A stretch of 64,000 nt of DNA, taken from NCBI RefSeq assembly GCF_036409475.1, contig NZ_JAYRCK010000004.1, positions 1 through 64,000 on the forward strand, read 5' to 3'. Origin of the DNA: Scandinavium sp036409475. Its GTDB lineage: Bacteria; Pseudomonadota; Gammaproteobacteria; Enterobacterales; Enterobacteriaceae. Every line of letters starts with the position of its first letter. Position 1 is the first letter of the stretch. The notes under the pieces were generated by a model. That model was not told where the DNA came from and ran no database searches. It was given only the letters and a program-made list of their open reading frames with translations. Below are positions 15,765 through 24,527 of the stretch, piece after piece. A program made the translations under genes and the position numbers.

Positions 15765-17294
15765 TTACCCTTTGCGGAACATTTTCAGCATGCGCTGAGT
15801 CACGGTGAAACCACCGAAAATATTGATGCTGGCAATTAACACGGCGATGAAGCTCAGGAAGCTCACCCATCCGCCGTGCCCAATTTGCAGCAAAGCACCG
15901 ACCACGATGATCCCGGAAATGGCATTCGTGACCGACATCAACGGCGTATGCAGCGCATGTGACACGTTCCACACTACGTAATAACCCACCACGCAAGACA
16001 GCGCGAAGACAGTAAAGTGACCGAGGAATTCTTTCGGTGCCACGTCAGCCAGCCAGCCGAACAGAATAATCGCCAGCGCCATCAGCGCATATTTACGCCA
16101 TGGAGAAGCTGGTTTTGCCGGTTCGACAGGTTCAGCAGCAACTTTTGCAGCGGCTTTCGGTTGAGCGGAAACCTGAATCGGTGGCGCAGGCCAGGTGATT
16201 TCACCTTCACGAACGACGGTCACGCCACGGATAACCACATCGTCAAAGTCGATAGTGATGTTGCCGTCTTTCTCTTTGCACAGCAGTTTCAGCAGGTTAA
16301 CCAGGTTGGTACCGTAGAGCTGAGAAGACTGCGTTGGCAGACGACCGGCGAGATCGGTACAACCAATCACTTTCACCCCGTTAGGCGTGGTAAAGACTTC
16401 GCCCGGCACGGTGTATTCGCAGTTACCGCCGTTTTGCGCCGCCAGGTCGACAACCACACTGCCCGGGGTCATGGAATCGACCATTTCGCGGGTAATCAGC
16501 TTCGGTGCAGGTTTCCCTGGGATCAGCGCCGTGGTGACGATGATATCGACTTCTTTTGCCTGGGCGGCAAAGAGGGCCATTTCGGCTTTGATGAACGCTT
16601 CAGACATCACTTTGGCATAGCCATCGCCGCTGCCCGCTTCCTCTTCGAAATCTAATTCGAGGAACTCCGCGCCCATACTCTGTACTTGTTCTTTCACTTC
16701 CGGACGGGTGTCGAAGGCACGTACGATGGCCCCCAGACTGTTGGCTGCGCCAATGGCAGCCAGGCCGGCCACACCGGCACCGATAACCATCACTTTGGCT
16801 GGCGGTACTTTACCTGCCGCAGTGATTTGCCCGGTGAAGAAGCGGCCGAATTCGTGTGCGGCTTCCACAATCGCGCGGTAACCGGCGATGTTCGCCATGG
16901 AGCTCAGGGCATCCAGTGACTGCGCACGGGAAATGCGTGGCACGGAATCCATCGCCATCACGTTAATTTGACGCTCGGCCAGTTTCGCCATCAGCTCAGG
17001 GTTCTGGGCTGGCCAGATAAAGCTAATCAGCGTGGTGCCCGGGTTCAGCAGCGCAATTTCTGCTTCAGTCGGCGCATTCACCTTCAGAATAATCCCGGAC
17101 TGCCAGATTTCTGCCGCGCTGACCACCTCGGCACCCGCGTCGGTAAAGGCGCGATCTTCGAAGCTCGCAAGCTTGCCCGCCCCGCTTTCAATGGCGACCG
17201 TGAAACCGAGTTTCAGCAATTGCTCCACCGTTTTCGGTGTGGCTGCCACTCGGGTTTCAAGGGCCAGCGTCTCTTTAGGTACTGCAATACGCAT
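15765..17294 (-). CDS. pntA: NAD(P) transhydrogenase subunit alpha
   Basis: A 509-residue subunit. The N-terminal NAD(H)-binding domain I resembles alanine dehydrogenase (RVAATPKTVEQLLKLGF, GAGVAGLAAIGAANSLGAIV). A proline/alanine-rich linker comes at about 385-405, then four membrane helices. Start 17294 (MRIAVPKE) is supported by AGGGAA 7 nt upstream and by family length; ATG 17309 has no good ribosome site. It is the first gene of pntAB. Confidence 0.98.
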   Translation of the reverse strand: MRIAVPKETLALETRVAATPKTVEQLLKLGFTVAIESGAGKLASFEDRAFTDAGAEVVSAAEIWQSGIILKVNAPTEAEIALLNPGTTLISFIWPAQNPELMAKLAERQINVMAMDSVPRISRAQSLDALSSMANIAGYRAIVEAAHEFGRFFTGQITAAGKVPPAKVMVIGAGVAGLAAIGAANSLGAIVRAFDTRPEVKEQVQSMGAEFLELDFEEEAGSGDGYAKVMSEAFIKAEMALFAAQAKEVDIIVTTALIPGKPAPKLITREMVDSMTPGSVVVDLAAQNGGNCEYTVPGEVFTTPNGVKVIGCTDLAGRLPTQSSQLYGTNLVNLLKLLCKEKDGNITIDFDDVVIRGVTVVREGEITWPAPPIQVSAQPKAAAKVAAEPVEPAKPASPWRKYALMALAIILFGWLADVAPKEFLGHFTVFALSCVVGYYVVWNVSHALHTPLMSVTNAISGIIVVGALLQIGHGGWVSFLSFIAVLIASINIFGGFTVTQRMLKMFRKG

Positions 17295-17818
17295 AGTTTT
17301 CCCTTCCATCGGAGAGTAATGATGGTTTGTTATAAGGTCGGGTTCCGTCCCTGGCCGCGTGCTGTGGCTGAGAGGCGAAGCGCCCGGAAAAATAAAACGG
17401 TAACAAACTTTCTATAACCTACTGAAAATAACCGCCGTGATCCACAGCCAGAAAAAGTAATTTTGATTTTATTAGGGAAAACTGACTTGTGCCGCGCTCA
17501 GGTAGCAATATTTACCTGATTTTCACCTGCAGGCCTGATAAATCGCTTAAGCGAAGCGGCAAAACGTGATTATTCTCGGCAACGTTTCAGGATTTTAACA
17601 TTACATTAACTTATAAAAGTCATATTGATTATCGCTTTTGCTGGTCAACAGCCTGTTTCTGCAACATATCATGAAAAGTTATCGCGCCTTGTTAAAGCAG
17701 TCGCACAAGATGAACAAAATCCCGCAGACAGTCACGTTGTTTAAATGCAATAATCATCGGCGTTTTAGTCACTAACAACGACCAGTACCTGGTTTGCGCA
17801 AGGCGAAGGATTATTTTT
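17295..17818. other. Divergent intergenic region between pntA and ydgH
   Basis: 524 bp without a convincing gene. It must hold the pntA promoter (minus) and the ydgH promoter (plus). The stretch 17560-17680 is AT-rich. I see no repeat or clear operator. Confidence 0.5.
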
Positions 17819-18769
17819 ATGAAGCTTAAGAACACCCTCCTGGCGTCCGCTCTTCTGTCTGCAACGGCATTTAGCGCCTTTGCCGCCACCGAGTTAACGC
17901 CGGAGCAAGCGGCAGCCCTCAAGCCGTACGATCGTGTGGTTATCACCGGTCGTTTTAATGCTATTGGTGATGCCGTTCAGGCCGTTTCCCGTAAAGCGGA
18001 CAAAGAAGGCGCTGCGTCCTTCTATGTTGTCGATACATCTGATTTTTCTGGCAGTGGTAACTGGCGTGTGACCGCTGATTTCTATAAAGAAGATGCTCAG
18101 AAAGCCGATGCACCAAAAAATCGCATCATTGACGGCGTGATGGAACTGCCGAAAGACCAGGCCGCTCAGCTTGAACCTTTCGATACCGTGACCGTTCAGG
18201 GCTTCTACCGCAGCCAGCCTGACGTCAACTCCGCCATCGCCAAAGCCGCAAAACAGAAAGACGCTGCGTCCTTCTTTATTGTGCGTCAGGTTGATGCGAA
18301 CGGTGGCGGTAACCAGCGTATCACCGCATACGTCTATAAAGCGGATGCGAAAAAACGTGTGGTTCAGAGCGCAGACGCCATTCCTGCAAACTCTCAGGCG
18401 GGTAAAGCCGCTCTGGCAGCGGGTGGGGCAACTGCCGCCACTGTTGAAATTCCAGGCGTAGCGTCATCGGCCACTGTCGGCTCCACTGAAGGCGTGGGTC
18501 GTTTCTTTGAAACTCAGTCAACCAAAGGTGGACGTTACAGTGTCACTCTGCCGGATGGGACGAAAATCGAAGAACTGAACAAAGTCGCGGCGGCACAGAT
18601 GGTGCCGTTTGACAACGTTCAGTTCACCGGTAACTACGGCAACATGACTGAAATCTCCTATCAGGTTGCGAAGCGTGCTGCGAAGAAAGGCGCGAAGTTC
18701 TACCACATTACCCGCCAGTGGCAGGAACGTGGTGGCAACATGACCATCAGCGCCGATCTGTACAAATAA
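17819..18769 (+). CDS. ydgH: Periplasmic DUF1471 protein YdgH
   Basis: A 316-residue exported protein. A signal peptide (residues 1-22, ending AFSAFA) is followed by three tandem copies of the small DUF1471 (YhcN-type) domain, each with a GASFYxV or GAxFYHIT core: about 35-95, 110-175 and 240-316. Tandem DUF1471 proteins are found in enterobacteria and linked to stress and biofilm, but the role of YdgH is not established. It ends at a terminator split by an element copy. Confidence 0.93.
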   Translation: MKLKNTLLASALLSATAFSAFAATELTPEQAAALKPYDRVVITGRFNAIGDAVQAVSRKADKEGAASFYVVDTSDFSGSGNWRVTADFYKEDAQKADAPKNRIIDGVMELPKDQAAQLEPFDTVTVQGFYRSQPDVNSAIAKAAKQKDAASFFIVRQVDANGGGNQRITAYVYKADAKKRVVQSADAIPANSQAGKAALAAGGATAATVEIPGVASSATVGSTEGVGRFFETQSTKGGRYSVTLPDGTKIEELNKVAAAQMVPFDNVQFTGNYGNMTEISYQVAKRAAKKGAKFYHITRQWQERGGNMTISADLYK

Positions 18770-18787
18770 GTTCTTTTAGTTAGGTGA

Positions 18788-18807
18788 AAGGCAGCTTGGG
18801 CTGCCTT
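18788..18807 (+). terminator. ydgH terminator hairpin, left copy of the duplication
   Basis: AAGGCAGC-TTGG-GCTGCCTT, the left half of a 20-bp duplication flanking element copy 2. No T-run follows because the element starts here. Confidence 0.75.
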
Positions 18808-18948
18808 GAGACTGATGACAAGCCTCTAACGAATACCATTTTGTCATGGGTAGTAGAACAAAAAATAAGGAAAATCAATTCATTGATTTTCGGCTGCTCA
18901 CCACAAAGAAGGAAAAACCACGCTTTTTTCTTCTTTGTCAGCAATCTG
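18808..18948 (-). repeat. Terminator-targeting element, copy 2
   Basis: A 141-bp element in minus orientation, between ydgH and ydgI. Both ends are present (GAGACTGATGACA and TGTCAGCAATCTG), with all three internal hairpins. A 20-bp terminator hairpin is duplicated on each side with one loop difference (TTGG against TTCG), which shows some age. Confidence 0.92.
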
Positions 18949-18968
18949 AAGGCAGCTTCGGCTGCCTT
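18949..18968 (+). terminator. ydgH terminator hairpin, right copy with T-run
   Basis: AAGGCAGC-TTCG-GCTGCCTT followed by TTTTTGTTTTTTT. This copy keeps the T-run and is the working terminator. Confidence 0.85.
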
Positions 18969-19107
18969 TTTTGTTTTTTTCTGGCACCAATCGTTGCATG
19001 CCAGCAGCACACTCCGTAAAATCCCGCGACTTAGCGCATTTCTCCCTATTTATGCGTTTTAACCAAATAAATATTCTGGCTTTCACCCTTCTTCCAACAG
19101 GATGCCA

Positions 19108-20490
19108 ATGGAAAAGAAACTCGGCCTTAGTGCCCTGACGGCCCTGGTTCTCAGCTCAATGCTGGGCGCGGGCGTTTTCAGTTTGCCGCAGAACATGGCC
19201 GAAGTGGCCAGCCCTTCTGCTCTGCTCATTGGCTGGGCCATTACGGGTGTAGGCATTTTATTCCTCGCGTTTGCGATGCTGTTGCTGACACGCATTCGCC
19301 CGGACCTGGACGGCGGCATCTTCACTTACGCGCGTGAAGGGTTCGGCGAACTGATCGGTTTCTGTTCCGCATGGGGTTACTGGCTTTGCGCGGTGATTGC
19401 CAACGTGTCTTACCTCGTTATCGTCTTCTCGGCGCTGAGCTTCTTTACCGATACGCCAGCGTTACGCCTGTTCGGCGATGGCAATACCTGGCAGGCGATG
19501 GTCGGAGCCTCATTTCTGCTGTGGTTCGTCCACTTTTTAGTGCTACGTGGTGTGCAAACCGCCGCCAGCATTAACCTGGTCGCCACGCTGGGGAAACTGG
19601 TTCCTCTGGGCCTGTTTATTGTGCTGGCGGCAAAGGCGTTCAGCAGCGACACCTTTAGCCTCGACTTCAGCGGCCTCGCACTCGGCGTGCCAGTGTGGGA
19701 ACAGGTCAAAAACACCATGCTCATTACGCTGTGGGTGTTTATCGGTGTAGAAGGCGCGGTGGTGGTTTCTGCACGTGCGCGTAATAAGAAAGATGTCGGA
19801 CGCGCAACCTTGCTGGCGGTGCTTTCTGCGCTTAGCGTGTATTTGCTGGTGACATTGCTGTCACTCGGCGTGGTGCCACGCCCTGAGCTTGCTGAAATGC
19901 GTAACCCTTCGATGGCAGGCCTGATGGTGCGCATGATGGGTTCCTGGGGCGAGGTGATTATTGCTGCCGGGCTAATTGTTTCCGTCTGTGGCGCTTACCT
20001 GAGCTGGACGATTATGGCAGCAGAAGTGCCGTACCTGGCGGCAACGCATAAAGCGTTTCCACGAGTGTTTGGCCGCCAGAACAAAAACAATGCGCCATCC
20101 TCTTCGCTGTGGCTCACAAATATCAGCGTTCAGGTGTGCTTGATTCTTATTTGGCTTACCGGTTCAGACTATAATACGCTGCTGACCATCGCCTCAGAGA
20201 TGATCCTGGTGCCTTACTTTTTGGTGGGCGCGTTCCTGCTGAAGATGGCGACTCGTCCCCTGCACAAAGCCGTGGGTGTCGGGGCCTGCATTTATGGCTT
20301 ATGGTTATTGTACGCTTCAGGGCCAATGCATCTGCTGCTGTCCGTGGTGCTGTATGCGCCGGGCCTGCTGGTGTTTATTTATGCACGACGTACTCACGAG
20401 CTGAATGCCACGCTCAAGCGCCGTGAAATGGCACTGATTGGCTTTTTACTGGTTGCCGCTGTGCCGGCAACGTGGATGTTAGTGGGGTGA
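19108..20490 (+). CDS. ydgI: APC-family amino acid antiporter YdgI (ArcD-like)
   Basis: A 460-residue inner-membrane protein with about 12 membrane helices. It starts MEKKLGLSALTALVLSSMLG, with the APC-family glycine-rich motif SSMLGAGVFSLPQNM. Sequence and length match E. coli YdgI, a putative arginine/ornithine antiporter. The start at 19108 rather than 19102 is chosen because AGGA lies 7 nt upstream. The substrate is inferred from the family only. folM follows after 35 bp. Confidence 0.93.
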   Translation: MEKKLGLSALTALVLSSMLGAGVFSLPQNMAEVASPSALLIGWAITGVGILFLAFAMLLLTRIRPDLDGGIFTYAREGFGELIGFCSAWGYWLCAVIANVSYLVIVFSALSFFTDTPALRLFGDGNTWQAMVGASFLLWFVHFLVLRGVQTAASINLVATLGKLVPLGLFIVLAAKAFSSDTFSLDFSGLALGVPVWEQVKNTMLITLWVFIGVEGAVVVSARARNKKDVGRATLLAVLSALSVYLLVTLLSLGVVPRPELAEMRNPSMAGLMVRMMGSWGEVIIAAGLIVSVCGAYLSWTIMAAEVPYLAATHKAFPRVFGRQNKNNAPSSSLWLTNISVQVCLILIWLTGSDYNTLLTIASEMILVPYFLVGAFLLKMATRPLHKAVGVGACIYGLWLLYASGPMHLLLSVVLYAPGLLVFIYARRTHELNATLKRREMALIGFLLVAAVPATWMLVG

Positions 20491-20525
20491 CAACGGTCCC
20501 CCATCGCGATGCTAAGGAGAGAACG

Positions 20526-21248
20526 ATGGGAGAACGTAAAACCCGCCCAGTCCTGATTACCGGTGGAGGCCGCCGTATCGGCCTCGCCCTTGCCCATCAT
20601 TTTGTCAATCAGCAACAGCCCGTCATCGTGAGCTATCGCACGCGCTATGACGCCATCGGCGTACTCGAAAAGGCAGGTGCGCTGTGCCTTCCCGCTGATT
20701 TTTCTACCGATGAAGGGATTCTGGCTTTTGCTGAACAAGTAAAGTCTCAGACCGACGGCCTGCGCGCGCTTATCCACAATGCCAGCGCCTGGGTGCCTGA
20801 AAAACCGGATCTGTCTTTATCTGATGTGATGCACCAGATGATGCAAATTCACGTCAATGCCCCCTACCTGCTCAATCACGCGCTGGAGCCGCTCCTGCGC
20901 GGTCACGGCCATGCGGCAAGCGACATTATCCATTTCACCGATTACGTGGTTGAAAAAGGCAGTGATAAGCACATCGCCTATGCAGCCAGCAAAGCTGCAC
21001 TCGATAATATGACCCGCTCGTTTGCCCGCAAACTGGCACCGGAAGTCAAAGTTAACGCCATTGCGCCTGCGCTTATCCTGTTCAATGAACATGACGACGC
21101 AGACTATCGCCAGCAGGCGCTGAACAAATCGTTGATGAAAATCGAGCCCGGCGAGAAAGAGATTATCGACCTGGTCGAGTATCTGCTGACCAGTTGTTAT
21201 GTCACCGGGCGTTCTTTCGGCGTGGATGGCGGCCGTCCGCTGCGTTAG
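20526..21248 (+). CDS. folM: Dihydromonapterin reductase / dihydrofolate reductase
   Basis: A 240-residue short-chain dehydrogenase/reductase. The cofactor motif is TGGGRRIGLALAHHF, the catalytic pair is Y-x3-K in AYAASKAALDN, and the end is VTGRSFGVDGGRPLR. FolM reduces dihydromonapterin to tetrahydromonapterin with NADPH and has weak dihydrofolate reductase activity. The start at 20526 has AAGGAGAG upstream. Its stop overlaps the end of the ydgC remnant on the other strand. Confidence 0.96.
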   Translation: MGERKTRPVLITGGGRRIGLALAHHFVNQQQPVIVSYRTRYDAIGVLEKAGALCLPADFSTDEGILAFAEQVKSQTDGLRALIHNASAWVPEKPDLSLSDVMHQMMQIHVNAPYLLNHALEPLLRGHGHAASDIIHFTDYVVEKGSDKHIAYAASKAALDNMTRSFARKLAPEVKVNAIAPALILFNEHDDADYRQQALNKSLMKIEPGEKEIIDLVEYLLTSCYVTGRSFGVDGGRPLR

Positions 21249-21349
21249 TGAAAACGGCTCCAGGCAGGAAACAGCGGGATGAGCCCGGCAATGTAGTCAT
21301 TTTTTGTTTTCGCCAGCGCGCCCAATACGGCTTTAATCAGTAATGCCAT
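21245..21349 (-). pseudogene. ydgC: Remnant of GlpM-family membrane protein YdgC
   Basis: A 34-codon frame reading MALLIKAVLGALAKTKNDYI and then AGLIPLFP matches the first part of E. coli YdgC (111 residues). About seven hydrophobic residues are lost between GAL and AKTKN, and everything after LIPLFP is missing. The first membrane helix is broken and the protein cannot be functional. It sits at its E. coli position between folM and rstA. The 3' end overlaps the folM stop by 4 bp, which marks the deletion edge. Confidence 0.8.
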
Positions 21350-21402
21350 TATCCAGCCTGAAATTCATTTCATGGATGCGTGCAGGATAACGGAAATGAC
21401 AT

Positions 21403-21419
21403 CGTTTATGAAAGATTAA
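21403..21419 (+). promoter_or_regulatory. Candidate PhoP box upstream of rstA
   Basis: CGTTTA-TGAAA-GATTAA fits the direct repeat (T/G)GTTTA-N5-(T/G)GTTTA in most positions. rstA is PhoP-activated in E. coli, and a related site occupies this place there. Confidence 0.45.
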
Positions 21420-21474
21420 TGGCACCCCGCATTTTGTCGGTGTATTTTAGCTTTTTTCGTTGTGCATAGCGGAT

Positions 21475-22194
21475 ATGAATAAGATCGTTTTTGTGGAAGA
21501 TGATCCGGAAGTCGGGTCGTTGATCGCCGCCTACCTCGGTAAGCATGATATCGACGTTATCGTTGAACCGCGCGGCGACCGCGCCGAAGAAGTTGTTCTG
21601 CGTGAACAGCCAGACCTGGTGCTGCTGGATATTATGCTCCCCGGAAAAGACGGGATGACCATTTGCCGCGATTTGCGTGCCCAGTGGCAAGGCCCGATCG
21701 TTCTGCTCACCTCGCTCGACAGCGACATGAACCATATTTTGTCGCTGGAAATGGGCGCCAGTGACTATATTCTCAAAACCACCCCACCGGCTGTTTTACT
21801 GGCGCGTTTACGCCTGCATTTACGTCAACGCGTCGCCATGCCAGTCAGTGAAAAACCAGCCTCAGGTTTGACACCCCACAAAGCCATTCGCTTTGGCACG
21901 CTGGCTATCGATCCGGTGAATCGCCAGGTGCTTCTGAGCGGTGAAAACGTCACGCTGTCCACCGCAGATTTTGATTTGCTGTGGGAGCTGGCCACTCACG
22001 CAGGACAAATTATGGACCGCGATGCGCTGCTCAAAAACCTGCGCGGCGTGACCTATGACGGGATGGATCGCAGCGTCGACGTGGCGATTTCCCGCTTGCG
22101 TAAAAAGCTGCTCGACAGCGCGACGGAACCTTATCGAATCAAAACCGTGCGCAATAAGGGCTACCTGTTTGCCCCACACGCATGGGATAACTGA
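21475..22194 (+). CDS. rstA: Response regulator RstA
   Basis: A 239-residue OmpR-family regulator. The receiver domain (1-115) has acidic residues at 8-10 and the phosphorylation site Asp52 in LVLLDIMLPG. The winged-helix DNA-binding domain (about 140-235) ends VRNKGYLFAPHAWDN. The start at 21475 gives the E. coli length. It forms a pair with rstB 24 bp downstream. RstA acts in acid, iron and PhoPQ-linked responses; this is known from E. coli. Confidence 0.97.
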   Translation: MNKIVFVEDDPEVGSLIAAYLGKHDIDVIVEPRGDRAEEVVLREQPDLVLLDIMLPGKDGMTICRDLRAQWQGPIVLLTSLDSDMNHILSLEMGASDYILKTTPPAVLLARLRLHLRQRVAMPVSEKPASGLTPHKAIRFGTLAIDPVNRQVLLSGENVTLSTADFDLLWELATHAGQIMDRDALLKNLRGVTYDGMDRSVDVAISRLRKKLLDSATEPYRIKTVRNKGYLFAPHAWDN

Positions 22195-22218
22195 GTTACA
22201 CCACCTCCGGGGCCAGAA

Positions 22219-23520
22219 ATGAAAAAGTTGTTCGTGCAGTTCTATTTGCTGCTGTTTGTCTGCTTTCTGGTGATGACCATGCTGGTCGGTCTGGTGTACA
22301 AATTCACCGCCGAACGCGCAGGCCGACAATCCCTCGACGACTTGATGAAAAGTTCGCTGTACCTGATGCGCAGCGAACTGCGTGAAATCCCGCCCAAGGA
22401 CTGGAGCAAAACGCTTAAAGAGCTCGATCTCAATCTCTCTTTCGATTTACGCATTGAACCCCTGAGTAAATTCAATCTGGCTGAAAGCTCGATGGCGCAT
22501 TTACGCAAAGGCGATATTGTCGCGCTTGACGATCAATACACTTTCATCCAGCGCATTCCTCGCAGCCATTATGTGCTCGCGGTCGGCCCGGTGCCCTATC
22601 TCTATTATCTGCATGAAATGCGCTTGCTCGACATGGCGCTGTTAGCCTTTATCGCCGTCTCACTGGCCTTCCCGGTATTTATCTGGATGAGACCGCACTG
22701 GCAGGACATGCTCAGGCTGGAAACTGCCGCGCAGCGTTTCGGTGAAGGTCACCTGGCCGAACGTATTCATTTTGACAGCATGTCGAGCTTCGAACGGCTT
22801 GGCGTGGTGTTCAACCAAATGGCAGACAACATCAACACGCTGATTGCCAGTAAGAAACAGCTCACCGACGGCATCGCGCATGAACTTCGCACGCCGCTGG
22901 TTCGCCTGCGCTATCGGCTGGAAATGAGCGAGAATCTGACAGAAGCGGAATCTCAGGCGCTAAATCGGGATATCGGTCAACTGGAAGGCCTGATTGATGA
23001 GCTGCTGACCTATGCGCGCCTCGACCGCCCGCAAAACGAACTGATCCTTACCACACCAGATTTCTCCGAGTGGATTACACATCACGTGGACGATATTCAG
23101 GCTGTCAATCCTCAGCGCGACGTCACGCTGGTACAACTGACTCACGGTCACTATGGCGCACTGGATATGCGCCTGATGGAACGTGTGCTGGATAACCTCG
23201 TCAATAACGCCATGCGCTATAGCCAGCAGCAAATTCAGGTCAGTCTGACTCAACAAGCCGGACGGGCGACGTTAACCGTTGATGATGATGGCCCGGGCAT
23301 TTCCGCAGAAGAGCGTGAGCGCGTGTTCGAGCCTTTTGTACGCCTCGATCCGAGCCGTGACCGTGCTACGGGTGGCTGCGGGTTAGGTCTGGCTATCGTG
23401 CATTCCGTTGCTCAGGCAATGTCCGGAGACGTTATCTGCGACGCCAGTCCTCTCGGCGGCGCACGCTTTAGCTTCAGCTGGCCGGTGAATCATCAACTTA
23501 GCGCCACGTCCCCTGCCTGA
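22219..23520 (+). CDS. rstB: Sensor histidine kinase RstB
   Basis: A 433-residue inner-membrane kinase. Membrane helices lie at about 5-25 and 136-156 and enclose a periplasmic sensor. A HAMP segment follows, then the H-box GIAHELRTPLVRLRYR with the phosphorylated histidine. The ATPase domain has an N-box (LDNLVNNAMRYS) and G-boxes (DDDGPGI, GGCGLGLAIV). It is co-transcribed with rstA. MgrB/PhoQ links are known in E. coli but cannot be seen here. Confidence 0.97.
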   Translation: MKKLFVQFYLLLFVCFLVMTMLVGLVYKFTAERAGRQSLDDLMKSSLYLMRSELREIPPKDWSKTLKELDLNLSFDLRIEPLSKFNLAESSMAHLRKGDIVALDDQYTFIQRIPRSHYVLAVGPVPYLYYLHEMRLLDMALLAFIAVSLAFPVFIWMRPHWQDMLRLETAAQRFGEGHLAERIHFDSMSSFERLGVVFNQMADNINTLIASKKQLTDGIAHELRTPLVRLRYRLEMSENLTEAESQALNRDIGQLEGLIDELLTYARLDRPQNELILTTPDFSEWITHHVDDIQAVNPQRDVTLVQLTHGHYGALDMRLMERVLDNLVNNAMRYSQQQIQVSLTQQAGRATLTVDDDGPGISAEERERVFEPFVRLDPSRDRATGGCGLGLAIVHSVAQAMSGDVICDASPLGGARFSFSWPVNHQLSATSPA

Positions 23521-23563
23521 CCGAACATTGCACAATGCCTGACCCTGGTATACAGTTAAACTT

Positions 23564-23586
23564 AAATAGTATGTTGTAACTAATGC
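23564..23586 (+). other. Ter replication-arrest site (TerB-like) abutting tus
   Basis: The core TAGTATGTTGTAACTA is the conserved Tus-binding core, including the G at 23569 whose partner C is the flipped base. It lies immediately before the Shine-Dalgarno of tus, as TerB does in E. coli, so Tus can arrest forks from one side and repress its own gene. Confidence 0.93.
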
Positions 23587-23594
23587 AGGGAGTT

Positions 23595-24527
23595 ATGGCC
23601 GAATACGACTTAATTGAGCGCTTAACATCGACCTTTCGTCAGGTGGAACAGGAACTGCTGACACTGGAGCAGCAACTGACGGAGTGCCGGTTGCTCGCTG
23701 CCCGCGTGTTTGAACTGCCGGAAGTGCGTAAAGAGCACGAGCACGCCCCGCTCGCCACCATTCCTGTCGTCCAGCATCTGGGCGATAAAGCGCGGCAAAT
23801 GGCGCTTAATCACTATCGTCATCTTTTTATCCAGCAGCAGTCGGAGCACCGCAGTAGTAAGGCTGCGGTGCGTTTGCCGGGTGTCATTTGTTTGCACGCA
23901 GAAGCAGAGCAATTACCGGCATTAGAAAACAGAATCAACGTCATTAACACCCTAAAAGCCACGTTTGAGCACATCGTTACCGTCGAGTCGGGCCTGCCCA
24001 CTGGCGCTCGCTTTGAGTGGGTTCACCATCACCTGCCCGGCCTGCTGACGCTTAAGGCTTATCGCTCGCTGACGCTACTGCGTGACCCGGCAACCATCCG
24101 TTTCGGCTGGGCCAATAAGCACATCATTAAAAATTTCACCCGCGATGAGGTGTTGAAACAGCTGGAAAATAGCCTGCGTTCACCGCGTTCTGTGCCGCCC
24201 TATACGCGCGAGCAGTGGCAGGACAAACTCGAACGGGAATATCAGGACATTGCCGCCCTGCCACAAAAAGCCAGGCTGAAAATCAAACGCCCAGTGAAGG
24301 TGCAGCCCATTTCACGCGTCTGGTATGCCGGGCAGCAAAAACAGGTGCAATACGCCTGCCCTGGCCCGATGATCGCGTTGATAACCGGCACTCAGGGTGT
24401 CAGCGTGCCGGATATTGGTGAGTTACTTAATTACGATGCGGATAACGTGCAGTATCGTTACAAGCCACAGGCGCAGTCGCTGACGTTGATGATCCCGCGG
24501 CTGCACCTGTATCTGGCTAACGACTGA
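23595..24527 (+). CDS. tus: DNA replication terminus site-binding protein Tus
   Basis: A 310-residue monomeric protein that binds Ter sites and blocks replication forks in one direction. It matches E. coli Tus along its length: FRQVEQELLTLEQQL, HLFIQQQSEHRSSKAAVRLP, FEWVHHHLPGLLTLKAYRSL, and the DNA-contacting KIKRPVKVQPISRVWY. The start at 23595 (MAEYDLIERL) has AGGGAG directly after the Ter site; a start at 23583 would lie inside Ter. The last 11 bp overlap the 3' end of the convergent fumC. Confidence 0.97.
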   Translation: MAEYDLIERLTSTFRQVEQELLTLEQQLTECRLLAARVFELPEVRKEHEHAPLATIPVVQHLGDKARQMALNHYRHLFIQQQSEHRSSKAAVRLPGVICLHAEAEQLPALENRINVINTLKATFEHIVTVESGLPTGARFEWVHHHLPGLLTLKAYRSLTLLRDPATIRFGWANKHIIKNFTRDEVLKQLENSLRSPRSVPPYTREQWQDKLEREYQDIAALPQKARLKIKRPVKVQPISRVWYAGQQKQVQYACPGPMIALITGTQGVSVPDIGELLNYDADNVQYRYKPQAQSLTLMIPRLHLYLAND

